64,000 nt of DNA from Paraburkholderia elongata. GTDB taxonomy: Bacteria > Pseudomonadota > Gammaproteobacteria > Burkholderiales > Burkholderiaceae. The stretch spans positions 62,001 to 126,000 of the forward strand of contig NZ_WOEZ01000210.1 of the NCBI RefSeq assembly GCF_013177735.1, read 5' to 3'. The translations under genes were made by a program, and so were the position numbers. Under the pieces are notes generated by a model, which saw only the letters and a list, made by a program, of their open reading frames with translations, was not told the DNA's origin and made no database searches. This document shows, one piece after another, positions 55,727-64,000 of this stretch (the stretch's first letter is position 1; every line of letters starts with the position of its first letter).

Positions 55727-56257
55727 CTAGTCGATCACCGAGTCGCCCTGAGACATCTGCGTCAGGTTGTCTTCGATCTGGTGCATGACTTTCCAGAAAA
55801 CCCGGAGATCTTTTGCCGAGATGCCTTCGAGCGAAGCCGAAATCATTTCGGTGAGCTCAGGCAGCATTTCGTCGACAAGGCGTCGTCCTTCATCCTGCAG
55901 GCTGACGTAGTATTTTCTTCTGTCCTTGGGGTCGCGTGTGCGTCGCACGAGATTGCGCTTTTCCATGCTATCAAGCGCCGGTACGGCCGTGGTCGATGCA
56001 ATGCCTACCCGCTTGCTGAGTTCGAGCTGGTTCATCTCGCCACGTTCGGCCAGAACCCGAAGATAGAACCAGTGCGCAACCGAAACGCCCTCCTTATCCA
56101 GTAGCTTCTGGCCTTGGGCGTCGTAGAGACGGTATATCGTGCGTGCCATCCATGGCACGGTTCGGCCGCGGTCGTCAAAAACGTCTGAGCGCTGACTACC
56201 CGCCGCTTCCAGCCCCTCGAGCGCGTCGTGCATTGCATTCGAACTCAATTTTGACAT
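55727..56257 (-). CDS. MarR-family regulator A of the catabolic cluster
   Basis: 176 residues. RLYDAQGQKLLDKEGVSVAH leads to the winged helix with KRVGIASTTAVPALDSMEK (recognition helix) and RRTRDPKDRRKYYVSL (wing). It shares most residues from DVFDDRGRT onward with regulator B at 58470-59009, and both have a TGAGGAAT leader. It is divergent from the flavoprotein gene, with the third TTCGATATAAATCGAT site between them, making it the best candidate to bind this site. Confidence 0.92.
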   Translation of the reverse strand: MSKLSSNAMHDALEGLEAAGSQRSDVFDDRGRTVPWMARTIYRLYDAQGQKLLDKEGVSVAHWFYLRVLAERGEMNQLELSKRVGIASTTAVPALDSMEKRNLVRRTRDPKDRRKYYVSLQDEGRRLVDEMLPELTEMISASLEGISAKDLRVFWKVMHQIEDNLTQMSQGDSVID

Positions 56258-56354
56258 TGGCTATTCCTCAACTGGGGCCACCCGTCCGGCAACGCACGGA
56301 CCGGGCATGGGTAGCAAACATCGTGCTCTCGATACAGAGAATTCCCTGGAACTC

Positions 56355-56398
56355 TTGACTTTTCCCATCCTAGAACACATCATTCGATATAAATCGAT
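56355..56398 (+). promoter_or_regulatory. promoter-operator block 3 (flavoprotein/MarR A)
   Basis: TTGACT at 56355-56360, 17 bp, CATCAT at 56378-56383, then TTCGATATAAATCGAT at 56383-56398. It lies between MarR A (start 56257, minus) and the flavoprotein gene (start 56600, plus) and reads toward the latter. The 16-bp operator is identical to those at 50624 and 52239. Confidence 0.82.
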
Positions 56399-56599
56399 AC
56401 TACAAAGAATTATCTCTCTGAAGATAATCTGTTTTGCGATGATTATACAGCATGCGCAAAATGGATGTGCAAGCGCCCCGCTGTAGCGCCGACCCGCCAG
56501 CGTTGATCCAAAGGATAGCCGGCCTGTCGGGCATGGCGCGTGCACTGGCCGGCATTTTCCCGACATACCTTCCGGGACCTCTCAAACAGGACAAGCGCT

Positions 56600-58345
56600 A
56601 TGGGTACTGATATTACGGCAAGCTGGGATTTCGAGGTCGACGTCATTATTCTGGGAGCGGGTGCAGGCGGCATGTCGGCGGCCATCGTGTCGAAGAACGC
56701 AGGGCTCAAGCCGCTCCTTCTGGAGAAGACAGACCAGGTTGGCGGCACCTCCGCCTGGTCGGTCGGCATGATGTGGTTCGTAGATAGCGCGCCGATGCAG
56801 GAAGCTGGCTTCCAGGATTCCTTCGAGAAAGCACGTCGATACTTTGCGGCGACCGTCGGCGCCACCGTGGGTAGTCCGCTTCAGGAAAGCTACATCACCC
56901 AGGGCCGGGTCGCACTGGACTATCTGGAACGCCATTCCGAACTCAAGGTGATGGCGGTCCATTACCCGGACTACTATCCGGAGTCCGATGGCGGCATGTT
57001 CGGACGGGCTCACGCCCCGCTCGAGTTCGACGGGCGCGTGCTCGGTCCGCACTTCAAGGACCTGCGGGCACCGCTGCCGGCATTCGCTCCATTTGGCGGG
57101 ATGATGCTCGACCTTCTGGATTTGAACCACTTCTTGTCCTTCACGCGCTCGTTCAAGTCGTTCTCGCATGTCGTGAAGCGCTTCCTGCGCTACGGCAAAG
57201 ACCGCCTGAGCTATCATCGCGGCACCCGCCTCGTGGGCGGTAATGCGCTCATTGCGCGCCTGTACAAGACGATCCTCGACGAGCAGATTCCGGTTTGGCT
57301 AGGCGCGCATGCAACGCGGCTCATCACCGAGAATGGCGCCGTGATCGGTGCCGAAGTGACGTGCGATGGCCGCACGTCTCGCGTACGCGCACACCGCGGC
57401 GTCATTATTGCGACCGGCGGCTACAGCGGTAACCTCGAAATGCGACGCGAGCATTCCCGTCAGCCAACGGTCGAACTCGGCCTCGGCTTGCCGAGCAATG
57501 TCGGTGAAGGCATTCGACTCGGACTTTCAGTGGGTGGCCGGCTCGATCACAACGCGCGCGACACGGGTTACTACGTGCCGATTTCGCAATACCGGAACGA
57601 AAAAGGTAATACGCTGTGGGGCCACTTCATGCTCGATCGGCCCAAGCCCGGTTTCATTGCAGTGAACAAGGAAGGCAATCGCTTCACCAATGAAGCCGCG
57701 TCGTACCACGCCTTCACCCAGGGAATGTTCGATGCCGGCGCGATCCCTGCGTTTCTGGTCGCCGACGCAGCAGCCGTGAAGAAGTATGGCATTGGCGTCA
57801 TCCTGCCGGGCATGTCGCTGCGCCGCTATGAGGAGTCGGGTTATCTCTATAGCGGCGAGACACTCGCGGAGCTCGCCGCCAAGGCAGGCATCAATGCCGC
57901 CGGGCTCGCGCGCAGCGTCGTACGCAACAACCGCTTCGCGGAGACCGGGGTCGACGAGGACTTCGGCAAGGGTGCGTCGGCCTACAACACCTACAAGGGC
58001 GACCCCACTCACACCCCGAACCCGTGTATCGGCCCGATCACGAAGGGACCTTTCTATGCAGTCAAGCTGATGCCGGGCGACTTCGGCACCAGCCGCGGTC
58101 TTGTGACGGGGCCCAACGGTGAAGTCCTGGACAACGACGACCGTCCGATTCCCGGCATCTTTGCATGCGGCAACGACATGAACTCGCCAGTTGGCGGCCA
58201 CTACATTGGCGCAGGCATTACACTGGGGCCGGCGATCACGTTTGGTTATCTGGCCGCAATGGCGCTGGTAAAGCGTAGTCAGTCAGAGGCCGCCCCCGTT
58301 TCCACGGCCGCCTCTTCGCCGGCTCACAATATCACCCAAACCTGA
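56600..58345 (+). CDS. KstD-like FAD dehydrogenase (fumarate reductase/3-ketosteroid dehydrogenase family)
   Basis: 581 residues. FAD-binding VDVIILGAGAGGMSAAIVSK and EKTDQVGGTSAWSVGMMW; central NKEGNRFTNEAASYHAF; C-terminal GPFYAVKLMPGDFGTSRGLV and NSPVGGHYIGAGITLGPAIT, all matching flavoproteins that desaturate ring ketones next to the carbonyl. No signal peptide, so cytoplasmic. The ATG 56600 has AGGA nine bases upstream. A desaturase step on an alicyclic ketone is my inference. Confidence 0.85.
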   Translation: MGTDITASWDFEVDVIILGAGAGGMSAAIVSKNAGLKPLLLEKTDQVGGTSAWSVGMMWFVDSAPMQEAGFQDSFEKARRYFAATVGATVGSPLQESYITQGRVALDYLERHSELKVMAVHYPDYYPESDGGMFGRAHAPLEFDGRVLGPHFKDLRAPLPAFAPFGGMMLDLLDLNHFLSFTRSFKSFSHVVKRFLRYGKDRLSYHRGTRLVGGNALIARLYKTILDEQIPVWLGAHATRLITENGAVIGAEVTCDGRTSRVRAHRGVIIATGGYSGNLEMRREHSRQPTVELGLGLPSNVGEGIRLGLSVGGRLDHNARDTGYYVPISQYRNEKGNTLWGHFMLDRPKPGFIAVNKEGNRFTNEAASYHAFTQGMFDAGAIPAFLVADAAAVKKYGIGVILPGMSLRRYEESGYLYSGETLAELAAKAGINAAGLARSVVRNNRFAETGVDEDFGKGASAYNTYKGDPTHTPNPCIGPITKGPFYAVKLMPGDFGTSRGLVTGPNGEVLDNDDRPIPGIFACGNDMNSPVGGHYIGAGITLGPAITFGYLAAMALVKRSQSEAAPVSTAASSPAHNITQT

Positions 58346-58469
58346 CAGTACCGCTGCCGGAATCAGGCGGAGCACAGCAAAATTTAGTTGTTGAAAGCGG
58401 CGCTGCGTACGCATCGATCGTCAATCACACGAGCGCAGAATCTTCGCTGCCGTCGGCGCTCGCGATTAG

Positions 58470-59009
58470 TCAGTCGACGATCGTGTCGCCTTGGGCCATT
58501 TGAATCAGGTTTGCTTCGATCTGGTGCATGACCTTCCAGAAGAGGCGCATGTCCTTCTGGGAGATTCCCTCGAGTGACACCGAAATCATGTCGGTAAGAT
58601 CGGGCAGCATTGTGTCGACGAGGCGCTTGCCTTCGTCCTGTAGCTGGACGAAATACTTTCGCCTGTCGTTTGGATCGCGCACCCTTTTTACCAGCCCGCG
58701 CTTTTCCAGATAGTCGAGCGCGGGTACCGCGGTCGTCGACGCAATGCCAACACGCTTACTGAGCTCGAGTTGATTGACCTCGCCGCGTTCGGCCAGTACA
58801 CGAAGGTAGTACCAGTACGCAATCGGAATAGCCTCCCTGTCAAGGAGCTTCTGCGCTTGTGCATCGTAAAGTCGGTGTACCGTTCGCGCGATCCACGGAA
58901 TGGTTCTGCCGCGATCATCAAATACATCTGATGGTCTCTTCGCTGTTGCCTCTACTAACTTCGGAGCGGTGGTGACTGCCTTGATTGCAGACGAATTGGA
59001 TTTGGGCAT
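58470..59009 (-). CDS. MarR-family regulator B, paralogue of A
   Basis: 179 residues. The same winged helix as regulator A: KRVGIASTTAVPALDYLEK and KRVRDPNDRRKYFVQL. Only the first 28 residues differ widely. It follows the flavoprotein gene in convergent orientation and precedes the minus-strand SDR/NTF2/porin/ABC genes. No TTCGATATAAATCGAT copy is near its own start. It may bind the same operators with a different ligand. The 243-bp gap 59010-59252 shows no gene. Confidence 0.92.
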   Translation of the reverse strand: MPKSNSSAIKAVTTAPKLVEATAKRPSDVFDDRGRTIPWIARTVHRLYDAQAQKLLDREAIPIAYWYYLRVLAERGEVNQLELSKRVGIASTTAVPALDYLEKRGLVKRVRDPNDRRKYFVQLQDEGKRLVDTMLPDLTDMISVSLEGISQKDMRLFWKVMHQIEANLIQMAQGDTIVD

Positions 59010-59252
59010 TCACTCATTCCTCAGCATGGGATCGAGCCATCGGTCGGTACTTACCTGTTCAAATTGATTCAACCAAAGAGAAATCATACAACAGGTTTGG
59101 CACGGCCTCTATGGGCGGCGGAAGGAGAAACGGCTGAGACCCGCGAATACAGTTTCGGCTGAAGCAAACGGCACGCCCGCATGGTCGGAGAGTTCCGTAG
59201 AAGGCCGTCCTTCCACGAGTGACAGGACGGCCGCATCAAGCGCACAGCAGCA

Positions 59253-60020
59253 TCAAATGGCGAGGAATCCTCCATCGACCGCCAACTCGGCTCCCGTCAC
59301 GAAGGATGCCTTATCCGAAAGAAGCCAAACGGCGGCAGCAGCAATCTCCTCCGGAACGCCGATTCTTCCCAGTGGGTGACTGGCTCGAAGCTGCTCGATC
59401 AAATGGGCAAATTGCGGATCGGATACCAGCGCCTGGACCATTGGCGTGTCCACGGCGCCCGGGAGTATAGCGTTGACCCGGATATGCATGTCACCGTAGT
59501 CGACCGCTGCGCCTTTCGTCACCCCCAGTACGCCGCCCTTGGAACCACAGTAGTCCGCTGCACTGCGCACTGCCACGCGGCCAAGCGTGGACGAAGTATT
59601 GACGATGGAGCCGCCCCCCGTCTGCAGCATGGCGCGTATCTCATGCTTCATGCAAAAGAACACGCCGTCGTAGTTGACTGACTGAATTCGGCGCCATTGC
59701 TCGGCAGTCAGTTCGTGCAGCAGGACGTTCGTCTGGGAAAGACCGGCATTGTTGAATGCGCCATCGAGCCGCCCATACTTGCTCAATGCCGCAGCCACGA
59801 GCGCTTCGACCTGTTTTTCATCGGCTACGTTCGTTGCTGCAAAGATTGCATCACCGCTTGCGCGTCGAATCGCCGAGACCGTCTCCTCTCCCGCGGCATC
59901 AACAATATCGGCAACAACAACGCGGGCCCCCGCCACGGAGAATGCCAGCGCCGCCGCACGCCCGATACCCGAGCCGCCGCCGGTGACGATGATGGTCTTC
60001 CCTTCAAGATCGCGATTCAT
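59253..60020 (-). CDS. SDR-family dehydrogenase
   Basis: 255 residues. TIIVTGGGSGIGRAAALAFS (TGxxxGIG), NNAGLSQTNV, catalytic Ser in NTSSTLGRVAVRS and Tyr-Lys in ADYCGSKGG, and the C-terminal GAELAVDGGFLAI. ATG 60020 follows GGGGGCAACGA; the frame to 60080 overlaps the previous gene. It lies 17 bp after the NTF2-like gene. Probably oxidises a hydroxyl on the cluster's substrate. Confidence 0.9.
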   Translation of the reverse strand: MNRDLEGKTIIVTGGGSGIGRAAALAFSVAGARVVVADIVDAAGEETVSAIRRASGDAIFAATNVADEKQVEALVAAALSKYGRLDGAFNNAGLSQTNVLLHELTAEQWRRIQSVNYDGVFFCMKHEIRAMLQTGGGSIVNTSSTLGRVAVRSAADYCGSKGGVLGVTKGAAVDYGDMHIRVNAILPGAVDTPMVQALVSDPQFAHLIEQLRASHPLGRIGVPEEIAAAAVWLLSDKASFVTGAELAVDGGFLAI

Positions 60021-60037
60021 TTCGTTGCCCCCATAGA

Positions 60038-60421
60038 TCAACGCTCGAACAGCGGGGAAATATCGATGTAGATGCGGCATTCATCAATCAACCTGTCCTG
60101 CAACTTCCAGATCGTCACGGCCGGAATCGTCAACGTCGACCCGTCCTTGCGTGTGTAAGTCACGGATATTTGCGAAACAATGACATCCTCGAACGCCCAT
60201 ACGTTGATGAGGTGATGCTTGATGCCCGCCAGTTGATTCAGGAAATTCTGTGAAGCCGCAGCAGCATTTGCTCGACCGATGACAGGATCGCTATTCGCAA
60301 AGACGAAGGTGCAGTTCTCGGTCAAACAGTTCGCGAATCCCTGCTCGTCCTTCGAATCGATCGCTTCATATACCTTTGAAACAAACTCGATTGCTGCTGT
60401 GGTTGTTTGCGTAGTCAACAT
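60038..60421 (-). CDS. NTF2-like (SnoaL-like) protein
   Basis: 127 residues. EFVSKVYEAIDSKDEQGFAN then LTENCTFVFANSDPVIGRAN is the start of the NTF2/SnoaL fold, and the end reads ECRIYIDISPLFER. AGGAGACGATTCACG precedes the ATG. It is a different branch from the SnoaL_4 protein at 53462. It may be an isomerase, hydratase or binding protein. It is in an operon with the SDR gene. Confidence 0.8.
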   Translation of the reverse strand: MLTTQTTTAAIEFVSKVYEAIDSKDEQGFANCLTENCTFVFANSDPVIGRANAAAASQNFLNQLAGIKHHLINVWAFEDVIVSQISVTYTRKDGSTLTIPAVTIWKLQDRLIDECRIYIDISPLFER

Positions 60422-60575
60422 CGTGAATCGTCTCCTGGTTTGTAAACCGGCACCCGCGCGGATTGATCGACCCGGGACGCCGCCACATGACAGACCATGT
60501 CTGCGCCCCGGGTCGTGACCTCGCGAACGTCTCGCCGACTGACCGCCGGTCGCGCGCCAAGGTCATCAATTGCAC

Positions 60576-61643
60576 TCAGAAGAAGTGCATGATGCCGAAG
60601 TAGCCACCTTGCTGGTTGTGGCCCGGCAGCGGCAGAGAGTCAGTCGTTTCAACCGGGAACGCGGACTGCTTGCCGTTAAACATTGCTCCGACGGTCAGGT
60701 AGAGGAATGTCCGTTTTGACAGGTTGTAGGTGGTGCCGATGGCACCGAGATTGCCCACTCCACCGCCATGATTCACGTTACCGTGATACCAGCCGGCCTG
60801 GAGCGAGAGCGCAGGGGTAGCCTGATACGAGGCGCCGACCCACTCCTGCTGGGAGCGTGTGGCGGCGTATGGGTTAAACGTAGTGGCGACCGTGTCCTGT
60901 CCGGATGAGACCAGTTGCTGATAGCCCGTGTAGAACTTGACCTGGCCAAACGTGTAGGTGACACCGGCCATGTATACCCGGGACGCGGTGTACAGGTCTG
61001 AAAATTTCCCTTTGGAATCGCGGAGTTCTTCATATACGCCGTACGCAGCGAAGCTGGCGCCCGTGTATTGTGCGCTCGCACTGAATTCGCGACCGCCGCG
61101 GAAGTTGCCAGCCTGGTTGCCGAAACCATCCTGAAGGCGGAAGGAGAAACCGCCCCAGTTAGGTGAATTGTAGGTGACCACGTTTGATCGCGGCCCCCAC
61201 GCTCTTCCGAACGCGAAGTTGGCAATACCGGTCCCAACCTGCTCGCCCAGCGGGTCAATGTACCAGCCGGTTTCGTCGGCCAGGCTCATGGCCTCGCCGA
61301 ACCAGATACTTCCGTATTTCTCGTGGGCCAGGCCCACATAGGCATCGCGGATAAAGAGCTCGTTAGTAAAAATCTGGCCGTTTCCGGACGAAAACAGGCT
61401 TTCGAGTTTAAAGACCGCATGCACGCCGCCGCCGAGGTCTTCATCGCCTTTCAGGCCAAACCAGCTGTACCCGTACTGATTACTGCCGAATCGGAAATTG
61501 CTCTTTGACTGGCCGTTCGTCGCCACATTTGTCACGAAGTCGAGGCCAGACGCAACGCGCCCATACAGGGTCACAGAGCTCTGTGCGTTTGCATTGCAGA
61601 TCCCGATGACTGTCAAAGCCGTAAATAACGCCAGTTTTTTCAT
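60576..61643 (-). CDS. outer-membrane porin (Gram-negative porin family)
   Basis: 355 residues. Signal peptide KLALFTALTVIGICNANA, mature start QSSVTLYGRVASGLDFVTN, internal KGDEDLGGGVHAVFKLESLF (the loop region typical of Burkholderia porins) and terminal GIMHFF with C-terminal Phe. 16-stranded trimeric barrel expected. The position between ABC permeases and SDR, all in one direction, suggests it admits the cluster's substrate. The 254-bp gap upstream (61644-61897) has no gene and no copy of the MarR operator. Confidence 0.93.
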   Translation of the reverse strand: MKKLALFTALTVIGICNANAQSSVTLYGRVASGLDFVTNVATNGQSKSNFRFGSNQYGYSWFGLKGDEDLGGGVHAVFKLESLFSSGNGQIFTNELFIRDAYVGLAHEKYGSIWFGEAMSLADETGWYIDPLGEQVGTGIANFAFGRAWGPRSNVVTYNSPNWGGFSFRLQDGFGNQAGNFRGGREFSASAQYTGASFAAYGVYEELRDSKGKFSDLYTASRVYMAGVTYTFGQVKFYTGYQQLVSSGQDTVATTFNPYAATRSQQEWVGASYQATPALSLQAGWYHGNVNHGGGVGNLGAIGTTYNLSKRTFLYLTVGAMFNGKQSAFPVETTDSLPLPGHNQQGGYFGIMHFF

Positions 61644-61897
61644 TTTGCAATCCTGAACGAAAAATGATCTCCATGGATAAAACCGAGGCCTCTTTCCGGG
61701 CCACACCGTACGGAATCAGCGGTCTTGCCACTGATTAGCACAGATAGACCGTAGGGCCTTTCAATCGCCCAGCTCGACCGCTGGTGCAAGCCAGAAGCGA
61801 ACAGAACAAATAATCGCACTACTAATTACAAACCGACAATTTTCAAATCTGATCAATACGCGTCCACCGACGGCATGGCGGACGCGGCACAAAACGA

Positions 61898-62929
61898 CTA
61901 CCCCCTTGACTTGCGAATCGTGCGCAAAAGTTCTGGAAGATGACGTACTGTTGTCGCCAGAAGAATCGCGCAAGCCTGAACGAGGAGCTGAACAGCGGGG
62001 CCTGCGCCAAGCGCCAGCACGAGCTGACCGAGTTGCGCCATGAACAATGCGGCCACGGCACTCGCAACCACGCTGCCTCTGCCGCCCGTGAACGGCGTGC
62101 CCCCGACCACCACGGCCGCGATCGCCGGCAGGAGATAGTCGTTACCGGAAGTCTGCGACGCGCTTCCGATGAATCCGGCGAGCAGCATACCCGCCGCGCA
62201 AAAGCAAACGGCGGACGCGAGGTACGCCCCAATCCTGTACTTCAGCACGCCGACGCCTGCGGCTTCAGCCGCGCGCGGGTTCACCCCGACGGCGACGAAC
62301 CTGCGCCCTACCGTGGTCTTGCGGGTAATGATCCACGCGGTCGTCACGAACGCGAGGGCGAACCAGACGTTGGCCGGAAGCCCAAGGAGCTGGGCGTGCG
62401 AAATGGTTTGCATGACGGTCGGAACGTTTACCGGAACGTTACCGGTCAACGAGCGTGCGCAGCCAATCAGCAGCGCGTTGACGGCAAGCGTCGCCACCAG
62501 CGGCGTAATCGCGACCCTCGAGATGAGCGCACCGTTGATGATTCCGACGATCCCGCCGATACAGACCGTAAAAATGACGGCGAGAACGATGGAATCGAAC
62601 GCGAATCCCGTTCTGGCCATGACAATGCCCGCGAGCGAAACCATACCGATTGCCGACATGTCCAGCCCGCGCTGCTGGATAACCAGCGTTTGGCCCGTCG
62701 CGACGATTGCAAGAATGCCGGCGAACGGAAGCATAGCCAGGATCGAGCCTCGCGTCATCGTGCCCGGCGCGACGATGAAACTGCAAACGAAAAGCAGGAT
62801 CAGCCCGACCCAGATCCATGAGAATTCATCAACCACGAGTAGCCGTGCCGGCTTTGCTTTTGATTTCGACGTAGAGGGCTCAAGGAATTCCGACATAACT
62901 TCCGCCTGATTGTGCGCTGCGTTTCTCAT
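61898..62929 (-). CDS. ABC transporter permease (RbsC-like)
   Basis: 343 residues, about nine helices of the BPD_transp_2 type. QTLVIQQRGLDMSAIGMVSL is the RbsC signature region (many have GGIDLS), AVGVNPRAAEAAGV is the cytoplasmic coupling loop, and VVVGGTPFTGGRGSV is the conserved C-terminal stretch. Start ATG 62929 overlaps the preceding stop by four bases; ATG 62896 with a better ribosome site is an alternative. Partner of the other permease. Confidence 0.92.
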   Translation of the reverse strand: MRNAAHNQAEVMSEFLEPSTSKSKAKPARLLVVDEFSWIWVGLILLFVCSFIVAPGTMTRGSILAMLPFAGILAIVATGQTLVIQQRGLDMSAIGMVSLAGIVMARTGFAFDSIVLAVIFTVCIGGIVGIINGALISRVAITPLVATLAVNALLIGCARSLTGNVPVNVPTVMQTISHAQLLGLPANVWFALAFVTTAWIITRKTTVGRRFVAVGVNPRAAEAAGVGVLKYRIGAYLASAVCFCAAGMLLAGFIGSASQTSGNDYLLPAIAAVVVGGTPFTGGRGSVVASAVAALFMAQLGQLVLALGAGPAVQLLVQACAILLATTVRHLPELLRTIRKSRG

Positions 62930-64000
62930 TTCGCCACCACCATTTCTCTGCTCTTGGAATAGAGTGCGACTGACGTGAGGATCATCCCGCCCAGGAGATA
63001 CGACTGCCACGAGTCCCCGATATCGAGGAACGAGGTGACGACGTTCACCTGAATGATGAGAAGCGCACCCAGCAGTGAACCGACAAAGGAGCCGCGTCCG
63101 CCAAACAGGCTCGCGCCGCCGATCACTACCGCTGCGACGCTTCCGAGCGTGTAGTTGATACCGGCGCTGGGGTCGCCAGTGCCGACCTGCGCCATCATGG
63201 GCACGGCAGCGACGCCCGCAAGGAACGAACACCCCATGTACGCGGCGAGCGACGTCAGTTGCGGGCGAGCACCCGACATACGGGCCGCTTCGACGCGGGA
63301 GCCCACGCCGCGCAGCGTGAGACCGGCCCTTGACTTGAACAACGCGATTTCGAGCGCCACGGCAATCACGATTGCCACGATCGCGATAATGGGCATGAAG
63401 CCGAGCTGCGCACTGATCGACTCCGCAATGGAATCCGCGATCAGGCCACCCGGAACTGGGCGCAGGAGCAGCGACACCGCCTGAAGCGCCATGTACGTCG
63501 CGAGTGTCGCCACCATCGGATGCAACCGGAACGGACCGACCAGCATCCAGTTCACGAGTCCGACGGCAAGGGCGACGAGCAACACGATCCCCCATCCCGA
63601 GAGCTGATGGGCCAACGAGGCGCCATCATTCAGAAAGAACGACTGTATGACGACGATGAGCCCCATGAGCGGTCCAACCGAAAGATCGATCCCGCCAACC
63701 AGCATGAGCATCTGTTGCCCGTATGCGACGATGGCCAGTGTCGCCACGAGCGCCAGCATGCCGCTGAGGTTTCGCGCAGAAAGGTAGGCAGGATTGACGT
63801 GCGCCGCATACAAGCCGAGCGCACAGACCGCGACGGCAAGCATCACGAGCGGCGCCCAATCCCCAGCAGCCCACTTCCAGAGCCCGGAAGTCCGGGAAGC
63901 GCCCTTCTCCCGCTCAGTCGTTGCGGTCAGGACCGCAGACGTGATGTTGTTCTCACTAACGGCGTTCTCGCCCAATTCCTTGACGACATGTCCGCGCGAG
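62926..64000 (-). CDS. ABC transporter permease, probably fused to an RbsA-type ATPase (5' end outside window)
   Basis: RbsC-like permease: MLMLVGGIDLSVGPLMGLIV, RGVGSRVEAARMSGARPQ, AVVIGGASLFGGRGSFV. The first possible start inside the window is TTG 63975 (349 residues), but the frame stays open to the window edge. The residues there, SRGHVVKELGENAVSENNIT, read like the C-terminal end of an RbsA-type ATPase (VM.RG.vv.El....vsE.nI). About 30 residues later the permease begins. So the full protein is probably ATPase plus permease in one chain. Confidence 0.85.
   Translation of the reverse strand, partial: SRGHVVKELGENAVSENNITSAVLTATTEREKGASRTSGLWKWAAGDWAPLVMLAVAVCALGLYAAHVNPAYLSARNLSGMLALVATLAIVAYGQQMLMLVGGIDLSVGPLMGLIVVIQSFFLNDGASLAHQLSGWGIVLLVALAVGLVNWMLVGPFRLHPMVATLATYMALQAVSLLLRPVPGGLIADSIAESISAQLGFMPIIAIVAIVIAVALEIALFKSRAGLTLRGVGSRVEAARMSGARPQLTSLAAYMGCSFLAGVAAVPMMAQVGTGDPSAGINYTLGSVAAVVIGGASLFGGRGSFVGSLLGALLIIQVNVVTSFLDIGDSWQSYLLGGMILTSVALYSKSREMVVAK

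Noticed and set aside
1-64000. tRNA, rRNA, riboswitch or replication origin
   Set aside because: None was recognised by eye. In particular no tRNA was seen beside the integrase fragment; a covariance-model search would be needed to exclude one.

Overview
The window reads as chromosome of a high-GC betaproteobacterium, most likely Burkholderiaceae of the Paraburkholderia type. The reasons are long GC-rich genes in every frame, a Burkholderia-style DUF4148 protein, many LysR/IclR/MarR regulators, several catabolic operons, outer-membrane porins of the Gram-negative porin family, and long intergenic inverted-repeat elements. No tRNA, rRNA or CRISPR array was seen.

Layout. 1-6374 is the distal part of a Tad (Flp) pilus assembly operon (TadG-like, two TadE-like pseudopilins, TadZ, TadA, TadB, TadC). 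6391-12703 holds a MarR-like gene, an ICMT-like methyltransferase and a surface glycan/lipid module (polytopic GT-C-like protein, GtrB-like transferase, SAM methyltransferase, GtrA-like flippase, fatty acid hydroxylase) with a remnant of a second gtrA. 12739-15498 carries a DUF4239 membrane protein and a chemoreceptor behind a good sigma-28 promoter. 15544-16136 is a large inverted-repeat element. 16244-21539 (minus) is a B-type (ba3-like) heme-copper oxidase operon with three multiheme cytochromes c and a 58-residue membrane subunit. 22023-35939 is mixed: LysR/MFS pair, a decayed two-component locus, a tandem repeat, a porin fragment, a CHRD protein, a lipase-like hydrolase, EcsC, a DHA2 pump with MarR, and a D-amino-acid module (deacylase, deaminase, RidA, RpiR).

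36018-38157 is a scar: a second, truncated inverted-repeat element, a desaturase C-terminus, an integrase N-terminus, and a truncated SnoaL-like gene. Everything to its right is catabolic. 38310-47100 encodes 3-hydroxybenzoate 6-hydroxylase, maleylpyruvate isomerase, fumarylpyruvate hydrolase and gentisate dioxygenase with a divergent LysR, plus a three-gene ring-hydroxylating oxygenase (alpha, beta, reductase; no separate ferredoxin) with a divergent IclR. Both hydroxylases could feed gentisate. 47199-50390 is an IclR regulator with a divergent SDR/aldehyde dehydrogenase pair.

50596-64000 is the most interesting part. It is a gene set I cannot match to a described pathway: periplasmic binding protein, variant BKACE (DUF849), SnoaL-like enzyme, Gal80-like Gfo/Idh protein, KstD-like flavoprotein, SDR, second NTF2-like protein, porin and ABC permeases, with two paralogous MarR regulators. 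Three of its transcription units start behind an almost identical promoter-operator block (TTGACT, 17 bp, CATYAT, then TTCGATATAAATCGAT), so they are probably one regulon. The upstream permease is open to the window end, and its first residues look like the C-terminus of an RbsA-type ATPase, suggesting an ATPase-permease fusion. I infer uptake and desaturation/hydration/retro-Claisen breakdown of an alicyclic or sugar-like compound; the substrate is unknown.
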